Of a DNA stretch of 64,000 bases, positions 1 to 8,466 are shown piece by piece; positions within the stretch are counted from its first letter, which is position 1, and the number at the start of each line of letters is the position of its first letter. The notes under the pieces are model-generated. The model saw only the letters and a list, made by a program, of their open reading frames with translations. It had not been told where the DNA came from and did no database searches. The translations under genes and the position numbers were made by a program. The stretch lies in the NCBI GenBank assembly GCA_944363785.1, contig CALVVF010000005.1, forward strand, positions 22,139-86,138. The letters are read 5' to 3'. The stretch is from an uncultured Bacilli bacterium (lineage in GTDB: Bacteria > Bacillota_I > Bacilli_A > RF39 > UBA660).

Positions 1-2
1 GA

Positions 3-365
3 TTAAAAGGGGATGATTTTAGATCTAGTGGGGGTTTAAAAATCTCTGATTCTAAAGAAAATATTCTTGGTTCATTTATAATTGAAGATAAAAGAATAAT
101 ATATGATGCATTGAAACCTTTTTACAAAGAAAGAGACTCATATGTATACATGTATGGAACAGAATTTTATACTGATATGTCAATGTTAGATGTATTAAAA
201 GAAGAATTAAATCGAAAAAGACAATATTTAATTTATATGGGTGAAAAAGTAAATGGTTGTATATCGGAATTTCAATTTCATGAAGTATCTAAAGAAGAAT
301 TATTAGAATATGCTCAAAATCCTGAAAAAGGTGAATATTCTTTAAAGAAAAGAAGATATTATTAA
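3..365 (+). CDS. C-terminal part of an unknown protein, cut by the window edge
   Basis: The reading frame is open from base 3 to a TAA at 363-365, so the true start lies before the window. The visible 120 residues are mixed alpha/beta in appearance with no signal peptide or membrane segment and a basic tail (LKKRRYY). An internal TTG at 111 could serve as a start but has no ribosome binding site, so a truncated upstream gene is more likely. I do not recognise the family. Confidence 0.5.
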   Translation, partial: LKGDDFRSSGGLKISDSKENILGSFIIEDKRIIYDALKPFYKERDSYVYMYGTEFYTDMSMLDVLKEELNRKRQYLIYMGEKVNGCISEFQFHEVSKEELLEYAQNPEKGEYSLKKRRYY

Positions 366-598
366 TGTTCACATTGACATTTAATGACATACTGCTAAGT
401 GTCAAAAATAACTTAGATTTGTGCTAAGGGACTTTTTGGGAGTCTGTAAAATATTGGTGCCATTATATACTAGATGGCTACTTTAATCATATCGCTATTG
501 AAGTTTCAGGTGAGGAAACACAAAATGAATGGTAGTGTTCAGATGAGCCCATAAATTCAATATCAAAGATATAGTTAATTACTATAAGGAGAAAAAAT

Positions 599-1381
599 AT
601 GTATAATGAATATTTAGAATTTGCGAAAGAAATTGCCTTATATGCAGGTAAAGTAATGATGGATGCTTATCAACAGGATATCGATTTAAATTATAAAACC
701 GATAAGACAGTTGTTACCGCTGTAGATAAAAAGATAAATCGTTATTTAATTGAACGAGTAAAAGAAAAATATAAAGATCATGCTGTAAATGGGGAAGAAG
801 AAAACTATATTAAAGATAGTGAATATGTATGGGTATGTGATCCATTAGACGGAACAGGTATGTTTGTTAATCAAATTCCTGTATTTGTTTTTTCTCTTGC
901 TTTAGTTTATCGCGGTGAACCTATCGTTGGTGTGGTATACAATGCCAATGAAGATAAAATATATACTTCTATAAAAGGTGAAGGAGCTTATTGTAATAAT
1001 CGTAAAATATCTGTTAATAATAAAAAATTAGGCGATTTAGGATATAGAACGAATATTGAAATATTTAATAATGACATTGTTGATGAAGTATTATTAATCA
1101 AAGAATTAAAGAAACTATCAAAAATCTCAAGTATAGGTAGTGTAGCTAGAAGTGCTATGGCTATTGCAACAGGAAATTTCTCTTGTGATATATTTCCAGG
1201 AACTGCACATGGTAATTGTGACATAGCGGCCTCATATCTTATTGTTAAAGAGGCAGGAGGTAAAGTGACTGATTTATATGGTAATGAGCAACGATATGAT
1301 AGAGAAATTAAAGGGGCTATTATTACCAATGGAATCTCCCATAATCAAATATTAGAAATAGTTAAAAAGTATGTTATATAA
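599..1381 (+). CDS. Inositol monophosphatase family phosphatase
   Basis: This 260-residue protein has the metal-binding motifs of the inositol monophosphatase/CysQ/FBPase superfamily: GEEE at 65-68, DPLDGT at 81-86 (preceded by WVC) and a GNCDIAA segment with D208 near the C-terminus, corresponding to the family WDxAA site. Such enzymes remove phosphate from inositol-1-phosphate, PAP or related sugar phosphates using two or three Mg2+ ions; the substrate cannot be read from sequence. AAGGAG lies 8 bases before the ATG. Length is normal for the family. The gene stands alone, with about 220-base gaps on both sides, so context does not help. Confidence 0.9.
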   Translation: MYNEYLEFAKEIALYAGKVMMDAYQQDIDLNYKTDKTVVTAVDKKINRYLIERVKEKYKDHAVNGEEENYIKDSEYVWVCDPLDGTGMFVNQIPVFVFSLALVYRGEPIVGVVYNANEDKIYTSIKGEGAYCNNRKISVNNKKLGDLGYRTNIEIFNNDIVDEVLLIKELKKLSKISSIGSVARSAMAIATGNFSCDIFPGTAHGNCDIAASYLIVKEAGGKVTDLYGNEQRYDREIKGAIITNGISHNQILEIVKKYVI

Positions 1382-1547
1382 AGAGTTCAGCATAGTAAAT
1401 TAATGATCATCTTTTTGAAAATAAGATGGTAGCTTATATTTTTATAGACATCTTTATCAACCATGATGGTTATTCATAGATAATATCTTTTTGACCGAAT
1501 AATCCCTGTATTTAGATAAATTGTGATATAAGAGTAGTTTTTATTGT

Positions 1548-1575
1548 TTGAATTACTCTTTCTTTTTGATATAAT
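1548..1575 (+). promoter_or_regulatory. SigA-type promoter for the transglutaminase-like gene
   Basis: TTGAAT at 1548-1553 and a perfect TATAAT at 1570-1575 are 16 bases apart. The transcript would begin near 1582, which excludes any translation start before that and supports the TTG at 1604. Confidence 0.6.
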
Positions 1576-1603
1576 AGGTAAATGTGAATGGGAGGAATCA
1601 ACT

Positions 1604-2392
1604 TTGGATAAAACAGAATTAGATAAAATTACATTACGAAAAGAAGAAATAGCCAAACAATTACAAGATTTAGCGGATATTCAAAAAAAGTATTATGTTT
1701 GCGAGAGGATAAGCGAGTTAGGTTTAAATGCCAATCATAACCAATTTAAAGAATCAATAGGGAATGATTGGACACAAGCTGATGAGGTGTTAGCTTTGAT
1801 ATCAACATTATCAGATTTAGAATCTAAAGAAAAAATTAATTTACTTCAAGGTGGCACTCTTTTAGCCATAAAAGAGGAAGAAGTAAAAAATCAAGTTTTG
1901 TATCAAGAAGAGATTACTCTTTTTCAGAGCGTATTAGAAAATTATAAAAAATTAGCTGAAGAATTACACCTTGAAAATGCGATAGAAAAATGTAATTTAT
2001 TTACTTATCTTTTATGGAATGGCTATTTTTCCTATAATAAAGAACATTTTTATGATTTGAATGATCGTCATCCTATAATAGGAATGTACTTTTTAGATAT
2101 TATTTTTGGCCATGGAGTTTGCCTAAATTACGCAGATGCTTTAAATAGATATTTACAAGTCTGTGAAATCGAAAGTGCTCCTTTGGCTTGTAAAGTGAAT
2201 GCTTTTAAAAGACAGGATTTAGAATACTATCCAACAATTACACGTAATAGTAAGAAAGTTAGGTTTAGCTTTTCAAACACTATACTTTCTCGTTTAACAT
2301 TTCTTATAGAAAAAGTTGGAAATCATGCAATTACTTTAGTAAAAGATCATGATCATTATTTTGCCTATGATCCAACTAATCTAATTGTATAA
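1604..2392 (+). CDS. Transglutaminase-like cysteine protein, ended early by an in-frame TAA
   Basis: The start is the TTG at 1604: GGAGG sits at 1591-1595 and the promoter lies inside any longer frame. The N-terminal ~120 residues are charged and helical. The second half has a transglutaminase-like pattern: a cysteine in HGVCLNYADAL, a histidine in GNHAITLVKD, and an aspartate in FAYDPTN near the stop, a plausible Cys-His-Asp triad. Such domains act as cysteine proteases or crosslinkers. The TAA at 2390-2392 is followed by over 100 more sense codons in the same frame, so the protein appears to have lost its C-terminal third. The triad survives, so residual activity is possible. No operon partner is visible. 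Confidence 0.65.
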   Translation: MDKTELDKITLRKEEIAKQLQDLADIQKKYYVCERISELGLNANHNQFKESIGNDWTQADEVLALISTLSDLESKEKINLLQGGTLLAIKEEEVKNQVLYQEEITLFQSVLENYKKLAEELHLENAIEKCNLFTYLLWNGYFSYNKEHFYDLNDRHPIIGMYFLDIIFGHGVCLNYADALNRYLQVCEIESAPLACKVNAFKRQDLEYYPTITRNSKKVRFSFSNTILSRLTFLIEKVGNHAITLVKDHDHYFAYDPTNLIV

Positions 2393-2704
2393 AATGTAAA
2401 TGATGATAAAACGTCATCGATAGTTACCGGACCTTTTCAATTTGATTTAAAACTTTTTTCTAGTTTTCTGATTACTAATGATAGCGGGCAACTTTATAAT
2501 GAAATGTTATCTCATCCTGTTATTCAGGGTGTCTCTAAGGAGCAAGTGATTACTAGTTTTGAAACTACACTTTCTATTGTTAATGAGAATAGACAACTTT
2601 TGGATTCTGCTTATGATAATATCCAACCAACTTTAGAGAAGATTACACAAACATGTATAGAAAAAAGAAAAGAAAAAAATTGTGTTAGAAAGAAGCTAAT
2701 ATAA
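2393..2704 (+). pseudogene. Detached C-terminal part of the transglutaminase-like gene
   Basis: Directly after the TAA at 2390-2392 the same frame stays open for 103 codons to the TAA at 2702-2704, reading NVNDDKTSSIVTGPF and so on, protein-like in composition. There is no ribosome binding site before the internal ATG at 2504 and no promoter. The simplest reading is one ancestral gene from 1604 to 2704 (about 366 residues) broken by a single nonsense substitution. A reference strain could show whether the stop is fixed or an assembly error. Confidence 0.6.
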
Positions 2705-2756
2705 AACAACAAATAGCTTAAATGAGTAATCATTAACTAGTGTTGTTTTTTTTGTG
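2703..2756 (+). terminator. Probable intrinsic terminator
   Basis: AAAACAACA (2703-2711) pairs with TGTTGTTTT (2741-2749), the inner part can pair further, and a T run continues to 2754. It lies right at the end of the broken transglutaminase-like gene. Confidence 0.55.
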
Positions 2757-2918
2757 TGATAGAAAATTTTGTAATTTGTACGAAATAACTTGACTATAGA
2801 ACAAATGTATTATATAGTTGGCTTGTTAGCAAAATTAATAGTCAATGTATGAAGAATAAACTAGAGGTTATTGAATACCTTAGGTTTGACAACTATGACT
2901 AATGAATAGGGGGAATAT

Positions 2919-3800
2919 ATGAACGATATTATAGTAAAAGATGAAGTGATAATTGAAAAGTTGATTTATGAAATAAGAGGAAAACAAGTGATGCTCGATT
3001 CGGATTTAGCAAAACTTTATGGTTGTGCGAATGGAACCAAAACAATAAATTTGGCAGTTAAAAGACATCTAAATAGATTTCCTGAAAGATTTATGTTTAG
3101 ATTAACGCAAGAAGAATATGACCATTTGCGGTTTCAATTTGAAACCACAAAAAGAGATAATATGTCAAGAAGTTTACCTTATGCTTTTACTGAACAAGGA
3201 GTAGCGATGCTTGCAACTATACTTAGAACAAAAGTAGCCGAGATAGTAAGTATAAGGATTATGGATGCCTTTGTATCTATGCGCAAGTATATCTCCAATA
3301 ATTTAATAGAACAAAAATACATTAATAACATGGTAATAGAACATGATTCACAAATTAAGTTGCTACAAGAATCGTTAGATAAATTAGAAGAAAAAAGAAA
3401 GGTCAATGAAATATATTTTAATGGCCAAATATATGATGCCTATTCTAAAATATTAGAAATATTTAAACGGGCGACGAAAACCTTGATAATTATTGATGCT
3501 TATGCAGATACTACAATCTTGGATATGATTAAGAGATTGAGTGTAGAAGTAGTGATAATAACTAAGGATAATCACTTATTAACACAACAAGACATAACAA
3601 AATATAACGAGCAATATCATAATCTGAAGGTTTACTATGATCATACTTTTCATGATAGATATTTTATATTAGATGAAAAGGAAGTTTATCATTGTGGAGC
3701 TAGTATAAATAGAATTGGCTATAAAACTTTTTCTATTACTCTAATAGGAGATAATGATGTAGGTAAATCATTGATAGAAAAACTGGAAAAAATTATATAA
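2919..3800 (+). CDS. ORF6N-domain protein with a C-terminal PLD-like region
   Basis: Residues about 8-125 match the ORF6N DNA-binding domain found in phage antirepressor-like proteins: RGKQVMLDSDLAKLYG, KRHLNRFPERFMF, and AFTEQGVAMLATILR. A helical linker (about 130-165) leads to a C-terminal domain with FHDRYFILDEKEVYHCGAS, resembling the single HxD/HxK-type phosphodiesterase site of phospholipase-D-like proteins. Proteins with this pairing occur in many gut bacteria and mobile elements; their role is not settled, but DNA binding plus a nuclease-like domain is the obvious guess. GGGGGA precedes the ATG. No other phage genes are visible nearby, so this is either a remnant or a stand-alone accessory gene. 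Confidence 0.8.
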   Translation: MNDIIVKDEVIIEKLIYEIRGKQVMLDSDLAKLYGCANGTKTINLAVKRHLNRFPERFMFRLTQEEYDHLRFQFETTKRDNMSRSLPYAFTEQGVAMLATILRTKVAEIVSIRIMDAFVSMRKYISNNLIEQKYINNMVIEHDSQIKLLQESLDKLEEKRKVNEIYFNGQIYDAYSKILEIFKRATKTLIIIDAYADTTILDMIKRLSVEVVIITKDNHLLTQQDITKYNEQYHNLKVYYDHTFHDRYFILDEKEVYHCGASINRIGYKTFSITLIGDNDVGKSLIEKLEKII

Positions 3801-3836
3801 ATAGTTTGAAAATAAAATTCTGAAGTTTAATGCTCT

Positions 3837-3866
3837 TTGACCAAATAAATGATTATCAGGTATAAT
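3837..3866 (+). promoter_or_regulatory. SigA-type promoter for the small membrane protein
   Basis: TTGACC at 3837-3842 and TATAAT at 3861-3866 with an 18-base spacer lie 35 bases before the ATG at 3901. Confidence 0.6.
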
Positions 3867-3900
3867 AATTATATAAGTAAAAAGTAAGTGAGGGATATAT

Positions 3901-4236
3901 ATGCGTAAATATTTAGGAGAATATGTTAAAGAAATCGATAAAAAACTAGAAGAGAAAAAAATTACGAACCAAGATATAGAAGAACATTTAACCAAAATAA
4001 AGTTTTTTCAACATGAAAGGCTTATTCATCTACTAGTGACCTTATTTTATGGATTGTTTCTATTTTTATCCTTAATTATCTCTTTTAAAGTATGGCCATT
4101 TCTTCTTGTATTCTATACGATTTTAGTTGTTTTGATTTTCTATGTAAGACATTATTTCTTCTTAGAAAATGCGGTTCAGTATCTTTACAAACAATATGAT
4201 AGGATGAAAAACCTAAATAAAGAAAACGAACAATAA
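3901..4236 (+). CDS. Small membrane protein of unknown function
   Basis: The 111-residue product has a charged helical N-terminus (1-38), two closely spaced hydrophobic segments (about 40-60 and 64-85) and a charged C-terminal tail, so it is probably a two-pass membrane protein with both ends in the cytoplasm. GTGAGGGA precedes the ATG, and a good promoter lies upstream, so it is likely transcribed alone. I do not recognise the family. Confidence 0.7.
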   Translation: MRKYLGEYVKEIDKKLEEKKITNQDIEEHLTKIKFFQHERLIHLLVTLFYGLFLFLSLIISFKVWPFLLVFYTILVVLIFYVRHYFFLENAVQYLYKQYDRMKNLNKENEQ

Positions 4237-4565
4237 ACAAAAAATTTAATTTATGTATTTCGTCACGATTATTTTCTCAACTGATTGGTTAAAATGATAA
4301 AGATATATAATTCTATTTTTCAAAATGTTATTGATTTTTAGAAAATATTTTAGATAATAAAAGTTCATAGGGAGAATAATGGCAGAGATTTCTATTTAAT
4401 AATGTAAGTATAGGGAAGATAATAATATATGGGAGTAGTAGTAGAAAAACTAAAAAGGAATTTAAAGTAAACAATATTTGTCTATGATGGTTATTATTGA
4501 ATTAAGAGTAATCATGTAAAAATTGACAATCTAATTTGAATAATAAATATTTTGAGGTGAAAATG
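4237..4565 (+). other. Gene-free gap of about 330 bases
   Basis: AT-rich sequence between the small membrane protein and the GNAT gene. I see no convincing open frame, RNA gene or strong hairpin. Short runs resembling -10 boxes occur, but none with a good -35 partner. A regulatory role cannot be excluded. Confidence 0.4.
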
Positions 4566-5048
4566 ATGATAAAAGAACTAATGATAGAAGATAGAAAATA
4601 TCTTGAGGAATCTATTGAACTTAGGTACGAAATGCAATTTGAAGAGAAAAGGGTAGATGAAGAACAATTACTACGCAACAAGTCAGAGATAAAAGAGAAT
4701 ATTAGAAATTTTATTGATTCTCATCTCGGTAAAGATCTATTTATTGTTGGTATGATCGAGGATGGGCATCTAGTGGCGACTTGTTGTTTACAAGTACTAG
4801 AATATTATCCAGAATGGAAATGCTTAAATGGGAAAAAAGGCTATATTACAAATGTTTATACTCTCCCAAAATATCGTAAACGGGGTTACCAAAGACAATT
4901 GATGATGATGGTATTGGATATTGCTCAAAAAAATCAAATCGAATATATAAAACTTTCTAGTCAAAATCCTAATGCAATTCATTTGTATGAATCATTAGGT
5001 TTTATCAGCGATAAAAATGCTTTTAAAATTAAATTAACCATAGAGTAA
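4566..5048 (+). CDS. GNAT family N-acetyltransferase
   Basis: The product of about 160 residues has the acetyl-CoA-binding region of GNAT enzymes: VYTLPKYRKRGYQRQLM (motif A, the pyrophosphate loop) followed by NPNAIHLYESLGF (motif B). The substrate is unknown. The start is one of two adjacent ATGs (4563, 4566); GAGGTGA at 4554-4560 spaces better to the second. A longer frame from TTG 4536 lacks a binding site. It lies just before the transporter island but is separated from it by that island's own promoter region. Confidence 0.85.
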   Translation: MIKELMIEDRKYLEESIELRYEMQFEEKRVDEEQLLRNKSEIKENIRNFIDSHLGKDLFIVGMIEDGHLVATCCLQVLEYYPEWKCLNGKKGYITNVYTLPKYRKRGYQRQLMMMVLDIAQKNQIEYIKLSSQNPNAIHLYESLGFISDKNAFKIKLTIE

Positions 5049-5123
5049 AATATTCAAGAAAATTATTGATAGTAAATAAAATAGTTGATGTTGAAAAAAA
5101 TTAAATAAAAAAAATGCGAAAAA

Positions 5124-5141
5124 GTCACTTACTTGTCACTT
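5124..5141 (+). promoter_or_regulatory. Direct repeat upstream of the ABC/two-component operon
   Basis: GTCACTT occurs at 5124-5130 and 5135-5141, an 11-base period that would place both on one face of the helix, as OmpR-family regulators prefer. TATACT at 5151-5156 is a likely -10 box. The linked response regulator (8467-9138) is the natural candidate binder; this is inference from position. Confidence 0.35.
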
Positions 5142-5177
5142 TCCTTATTGTATACTAGCAGTAAGAAAGGAAAGAAA

Positions 5178-5855
5178 ATGACTATGGAAATTTTAAGAGT
5201 GGAAAATTTAACTAAAGTATATGGAAAAGGATCAACTAAAGTAGTCGCTTTAGACCAAGTTTCTTTTTCCGTTAACAAAGGAGAATTTGTGGCGATTGTT
5301 GGTGCCAGTGGAAGTGGAAAAAGTACCTTGCTTCATATTATTGGTGGTGTTGATCGCCCAACTAAAGGTAAAGTTTACATTGCTGGAGAAAATATTTACG
5401 ATTTAAACGATGATAATCTAGCTATTTTTAGAAGGAGACAAGTTGGACTCATTTATCAATTTTATAATTTAATTCCGATATTGAACGTTGAGGAAAATAT
5501 CACTTTACCATTAGAATTAGACAATCGTAAAGTAGATAAGGAACAATTAAATGAATTACTTACTTTACTAGGCTTAGAATCAAGAAGAAAGCATTTGCCT
5601 AATCAACTATCTGGTGGTCAGCAACAGCGTACCTCTATCGGTAGAGCGCTAATTACCCATCCAGCGATCGTTTTAGCCGATGAACCGACAGGAAACTTAG
5701 ATACCAAAGCGAGTGATGAAATTGTTGCCTTGTTAAAAAAATCCAACAAAGAATATAACCAGACTATCATTATGATTACCCACAATTTAGAAATTGCGAA
5801 AGAAGCCGATCGAATTATTCAAATTGAAGATGGAAAAATTAAAGTGGGGGATTAA
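5178..5855 (+). CDS. ABC transporter ATPase, MacB/LolD type
   Basis: This 225-residue ATPase carries Walker A GASGSGKST (from residue 42), the signature LSGGQQQR, Walker B IVLADEPTGNLD and the H-loop ITHN. It is close to the ATPases that pair with FtsX-domain permeases, which use ATP to move peptides or antibiotics out of the membrane. The ATG at 5178 is chosen because AGAAAGG precedes it and the TATACT -10 box lies inside the longer frame. The permease gene begins one base after its stop, followed by a response regulator and a histidine kinase, so the set is probably a peptide sensing and defence module. Confidence 0.9.
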   Translation: MTMEILRVENLTKVYGKGSTKVVALDQVSFSVNKGEFVAIVGASGSGKSTLLHIIGGVDRPTKGKVYIAGENIYDLNDDNLAIFRRRQVGLIYQFYNLIPILNVEENITLPLELDNRKVDKEQLNELLTLLGLESRRKHLPNQLSGGQQQRTSIGRALITHPAIVLADEPTGNLDTKASDEIVALLKKSNKEYNQTIIMITHNLEIAKEADRIIQIEDGKIKVGD

Positions 5856-5856
5856 A

Positions 5857-8412
5857 ATGAATATATTAAACAAAATCTCGAAAAAAAATCTCCTTCTCAA
5901 TAAAAAAAGAAGTATCGGAACTTTAATAGGAATTATCCTATCTACTGCTTTAATCTGCGCAACCGCAGGATTATTAACTAGTTTTCAACACACCTTAATT
6001 CAAGTTACTCTGAAAGATAGAGGAAACTATCATATCGCTTTATCCGAGTATAGTGCCAAACAAGTAGACACCTTAGAAAATAATCGTGATATTGCAGCAA
6101 TTGACATTCTCGATGAAATTGGCTATGCCGAATATGATAATCAAAACGAGGTTCCTCCTTATCTTCATCTGTATTCCTTAGCTAGCCAAAAAAGTTTCGA
6201 ACATCTCTCTTATTCCTTAATTAAAGGAAACTTTCCTAAAGATCAAACAGAATTAGTCATCAGTGAAGACCTGTACTTAATAGATAAAGACAAGTACAAA
6301 ATTGGAAATAAAATAACACTCGAAGTAGGAATAAGAACAACCTTAGATGGAGAGAAACTTAATGAAAACAATCCATACCAAGAAAATGATGAACAACTTA
6401 TCGATAAAACGACAAGAGAATTTACGATTGTGGGAATCATGGAAAACAACTATGAACTTGATTCCTATGGAGGAGTAGGAATAACAACCGCCCTTCCAAG
6501 TGAAGATGAATCTACTTATCATCATACTGTCTATGTAGAGTTGAAAAATCCTAAAGATTACGAACAATCATTTTCTGAAATACTAGGGACTACGTTTACT
6601 GAAGATAGTCCCGTCTCAACAGATGAATATCATTTAAATACCGAACTATTAAGATGGCAAGCGTTTAAATTTAGTGATAGTACAGTATCGATGTTGTTTA
6701 CCGTCGTTGCCATTGTAATTTTAATTATCGTTGTAACCAGTATTTTTTGTATCAAAAATTCTTTTGATATTTCTGTGACAGAAAAAAGTAGAATGTATGG
6801 AATGTTAGCAAGTATTGGTGCAACCAAGAAACAAATTAAGAAGAATGTTATACTAGAAGGCTTGTTTTTAGCCTTAATTGGTATTCCCCTAGGTATTTTA
6901 GGTGGCTTCTTAGCTGTGTTTGTCTTAGTAAATATTGTTAATTTTTTACTAAAAGATTTTATTAGTGATGAAGCAGTAATAGAGTGTACCGTTAGTTTAG
7001 CGCCCATCCTTTTATCCGTTGTTTTAGGAATAATTACTGTTTATCTTTCCAGTATGAAAGCCGCTAAAAAAGCAAGTAGAGTTAGTCCTATCGAATCCAT
7101 TAGAAACCTATCTGATGTGAAAATAACTTCCCGTAAGCTCAAAGTACCTAAACTAATTCAAAAGATTTTTCCTATTGGGGGAGTGATTGCTTATAAGAAC
7201 TTAAAGCGAAGTAAGAAGAAATATCGAACGACAGTCATTTCATTAGTAATCAGTATCTTTGTTTTCGTTAGTTTAAATTCCTTTTTGCACTATACTTTTA
7301 AAACAACAAATACGTATTACAAAGATTATGACTACAATGTATTGATCACTAGCACATTTGAAGACAAGAATAAACTCCTAGAAGTATTGAACACTCCTGG
7401 GACGGAAGATTATACTTTACTATATGAAAGTAGTTATACAGTAAATGGTTATCTAGAAATTACGGATTTATCTAATTTAACTTCCTTTGGCAAAGACTTG
7501 TTAAAAGATAAACTTTGTTTTTATGATGAAACCAAAGACGAGTATGCCTGTCAAGACGAGACCGTAAGTCGAATTACCCTAATGGCAATGGATGATGAAG
7601 CTTATCAAGAATACCTAAAAGAACTTAACGTTAAAGATACTAGTAAAACCGCTATTTTACTAGATAATTATGCCGTAGAAGAAGAAACAGGTAAACGAAT
7701 AGAGAAAAGAATCTATCGTTACGAAGCTGGCGATACGATAACAGGAACATATAACCAACAACCACTTTCTATTCCGGTTAGTAAAGTAACCACCGCTCGT
7801 CCAAGAGGAATAGAAAACAGTTACACTGATGGTGGCTATTTAATCGTATCGGAAAAAGATTATCGTAATCTTAACTTTGTTCCGTATCTCGTAACCATTA
7901 ATGCCGAAGATGCGAGTCAAGTAGTTCAAGAAATCAAAAATCAATTCCCTGAGTTATACATAGTAAATTTCGATCAAAATGCCAAAAGTGATAAAGCAGT
8001 TAATCAGATTGTCTCGATCTTCTTATATGGGTTTATCACCGTCATTACTTTAATTGGTGTGACTAATATTTTTAATACCATTACCTCTAACTTAGAACTT
8101 CGTCAGCGAGAATTTGCGACATTAAAAAGTATTGGAATGACAAAAAAAGAATTTGATCACATGATTAACCTAGAGACGATATTCTATTGTACAAAAGCAT
8201 TAGTACTAGGCACAATATTCGGTATAATTGGTTCTTATGCTATCTATTTGGCTTATGCCAAGAAATTAGATTTTGGCTATTATTTACCAGTTAAAGCGAT
8301 ACTTCTAAGTGCGATTGCTATCTTCCTTCTAGTGTTTATCATCATGAAGTATACGATGAAAAGAATCAATAAACAGAATATAATCGATACGATTAGAAAG
8401 GAAAACATTTAA
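5857..8412 (+). CDS. ABC transporter permease with FtsX-type domains
   Basis: The 851-residue protein has an N-terminal membrane segment (about 18-41), a large outside domain (about 45-275), three membrane helices (about 278-410) forming an FtsX core, a second N-terminal-like helix (about 450-470), a second outside domain to about 695, and three more helices at the C-terminus. Both FtsX halves carry the typical GAT/GMT-KK(Q/E) segment (SIGATKKQIKK; SIGMTKKEFDH). It is the membrane partner of the ATPase immediately upstream. Two large outside domains are typical of MacB/YknZ-like or lantibiotic-immunity permeases. The start at ATG 5857 follows GTGGGGG. Confidence 0.88.
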   Translation: MNILNKISKKNLLLNKKRSIGTLIGIILSTALICATAGLLTSFQHTLIQVTLKDRGNYHIALSEYSAKQVDTLENNRDIAAIDILDEIGYAEYDNQNEVPPYLHLYSLASQKSFEHLSYSLIKGNFPKDQTELVISEDLYLIDKDKYKIGNKITLEVGIRTTLDGEKLNENNPYQENDEQLIDKTTREFTIVGIMENNYELDSYGGVGITTALPSEDESTYHHTVYVELKNPKDYEQSFSEILGTTFTEDSPVSTDEYHLNTELLRWQAFKFSDSTVSMLFTVVAIVILIIVVTSIFCIKNSFDISVTEKSRMYGMLASIGATKKQIKKNVILEGLFLALIGIPLGILGGFLAVFVLVNIVNFLLKDFISDEAVIECTVSLAPILLSVVLGIITVYLSSMKAAKKASRVSPIESIRNLSDVKITSRKLKVPKLIQKIFPIGGVIAYKNLKRSKKKYRTTVISLVISIFVFVSLNSFLHYTFKTTNTYYKDYDYNVLITSTFEDKNKLLEVLNTPGTEDYTLLYESSYTVNGYLEITDLSNLTSFGKDLLKDKLCFYDETKDEYACQDETVSRITLMAMDDEAYQEYLKELNVKDTSKTAILLDNYAVEEETGKRIEKRIYRYEAGDTITGTYNQQPLSIPVSKVTTARPRGIENSYTDGGYLIVSEKDYRNLNFVPYLVTINAEDASQVVQEIKNQFPELYIVNFDQNAKSDKAVNQIVSIFLYGFITVITLIGVTNIFNTITSNLELRQREFATLKSIGMTKKEFDHMINLETIFYCTKALVLGTIFGIIGSYAIYLAYAKKLDFGYYLPVKAILLSAIAIFLLVFIIMKYTMKRINKQNIIDTIRKENI

Positions 8413-8437
8413 AAGGAGACACTTGTCTCTTTTTCTG
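8408..8437 (+). terminator. Probable intrinsic terminator between the permease and the regulator
   Basis: AAAAGGAGACA pairs with TGTCTCTTTTT around a very short loop just after the permease stop. TATACT at 8439-8444 follows and looks like the -10 box for the downstream regulator, so the two halves of the module are probably separate transcripts or partly attenuated. Confidence 0.5.
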
Positions 8438-8466
8438 TTATACTAAGCATAAAGAAAGGAGTAGTC

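Noticed and set aside
988..1329. 113-codon frame on the - strand inside the inositol-phosphatase-like gene
   Set aside because: It is the antisense shadow of a well-supported gene, with no binding site and a hydrophobic composition arising from the reverse complement.
2919..3800. Prophage at the ORF6N gene
   Set aside because: No integrase, capsid, terminase or lysis gene is visible on either side, so a single gene does not support a prophage call.
5115..5127. Thirteen-base word TGCGAAAAAGTCA shared with the mraZ promoter at 50919-50931
   Set aside because: In 64 kb of AT-rich DNA many 13-base matches are expected by chance, and the two promoters have no other likeness.
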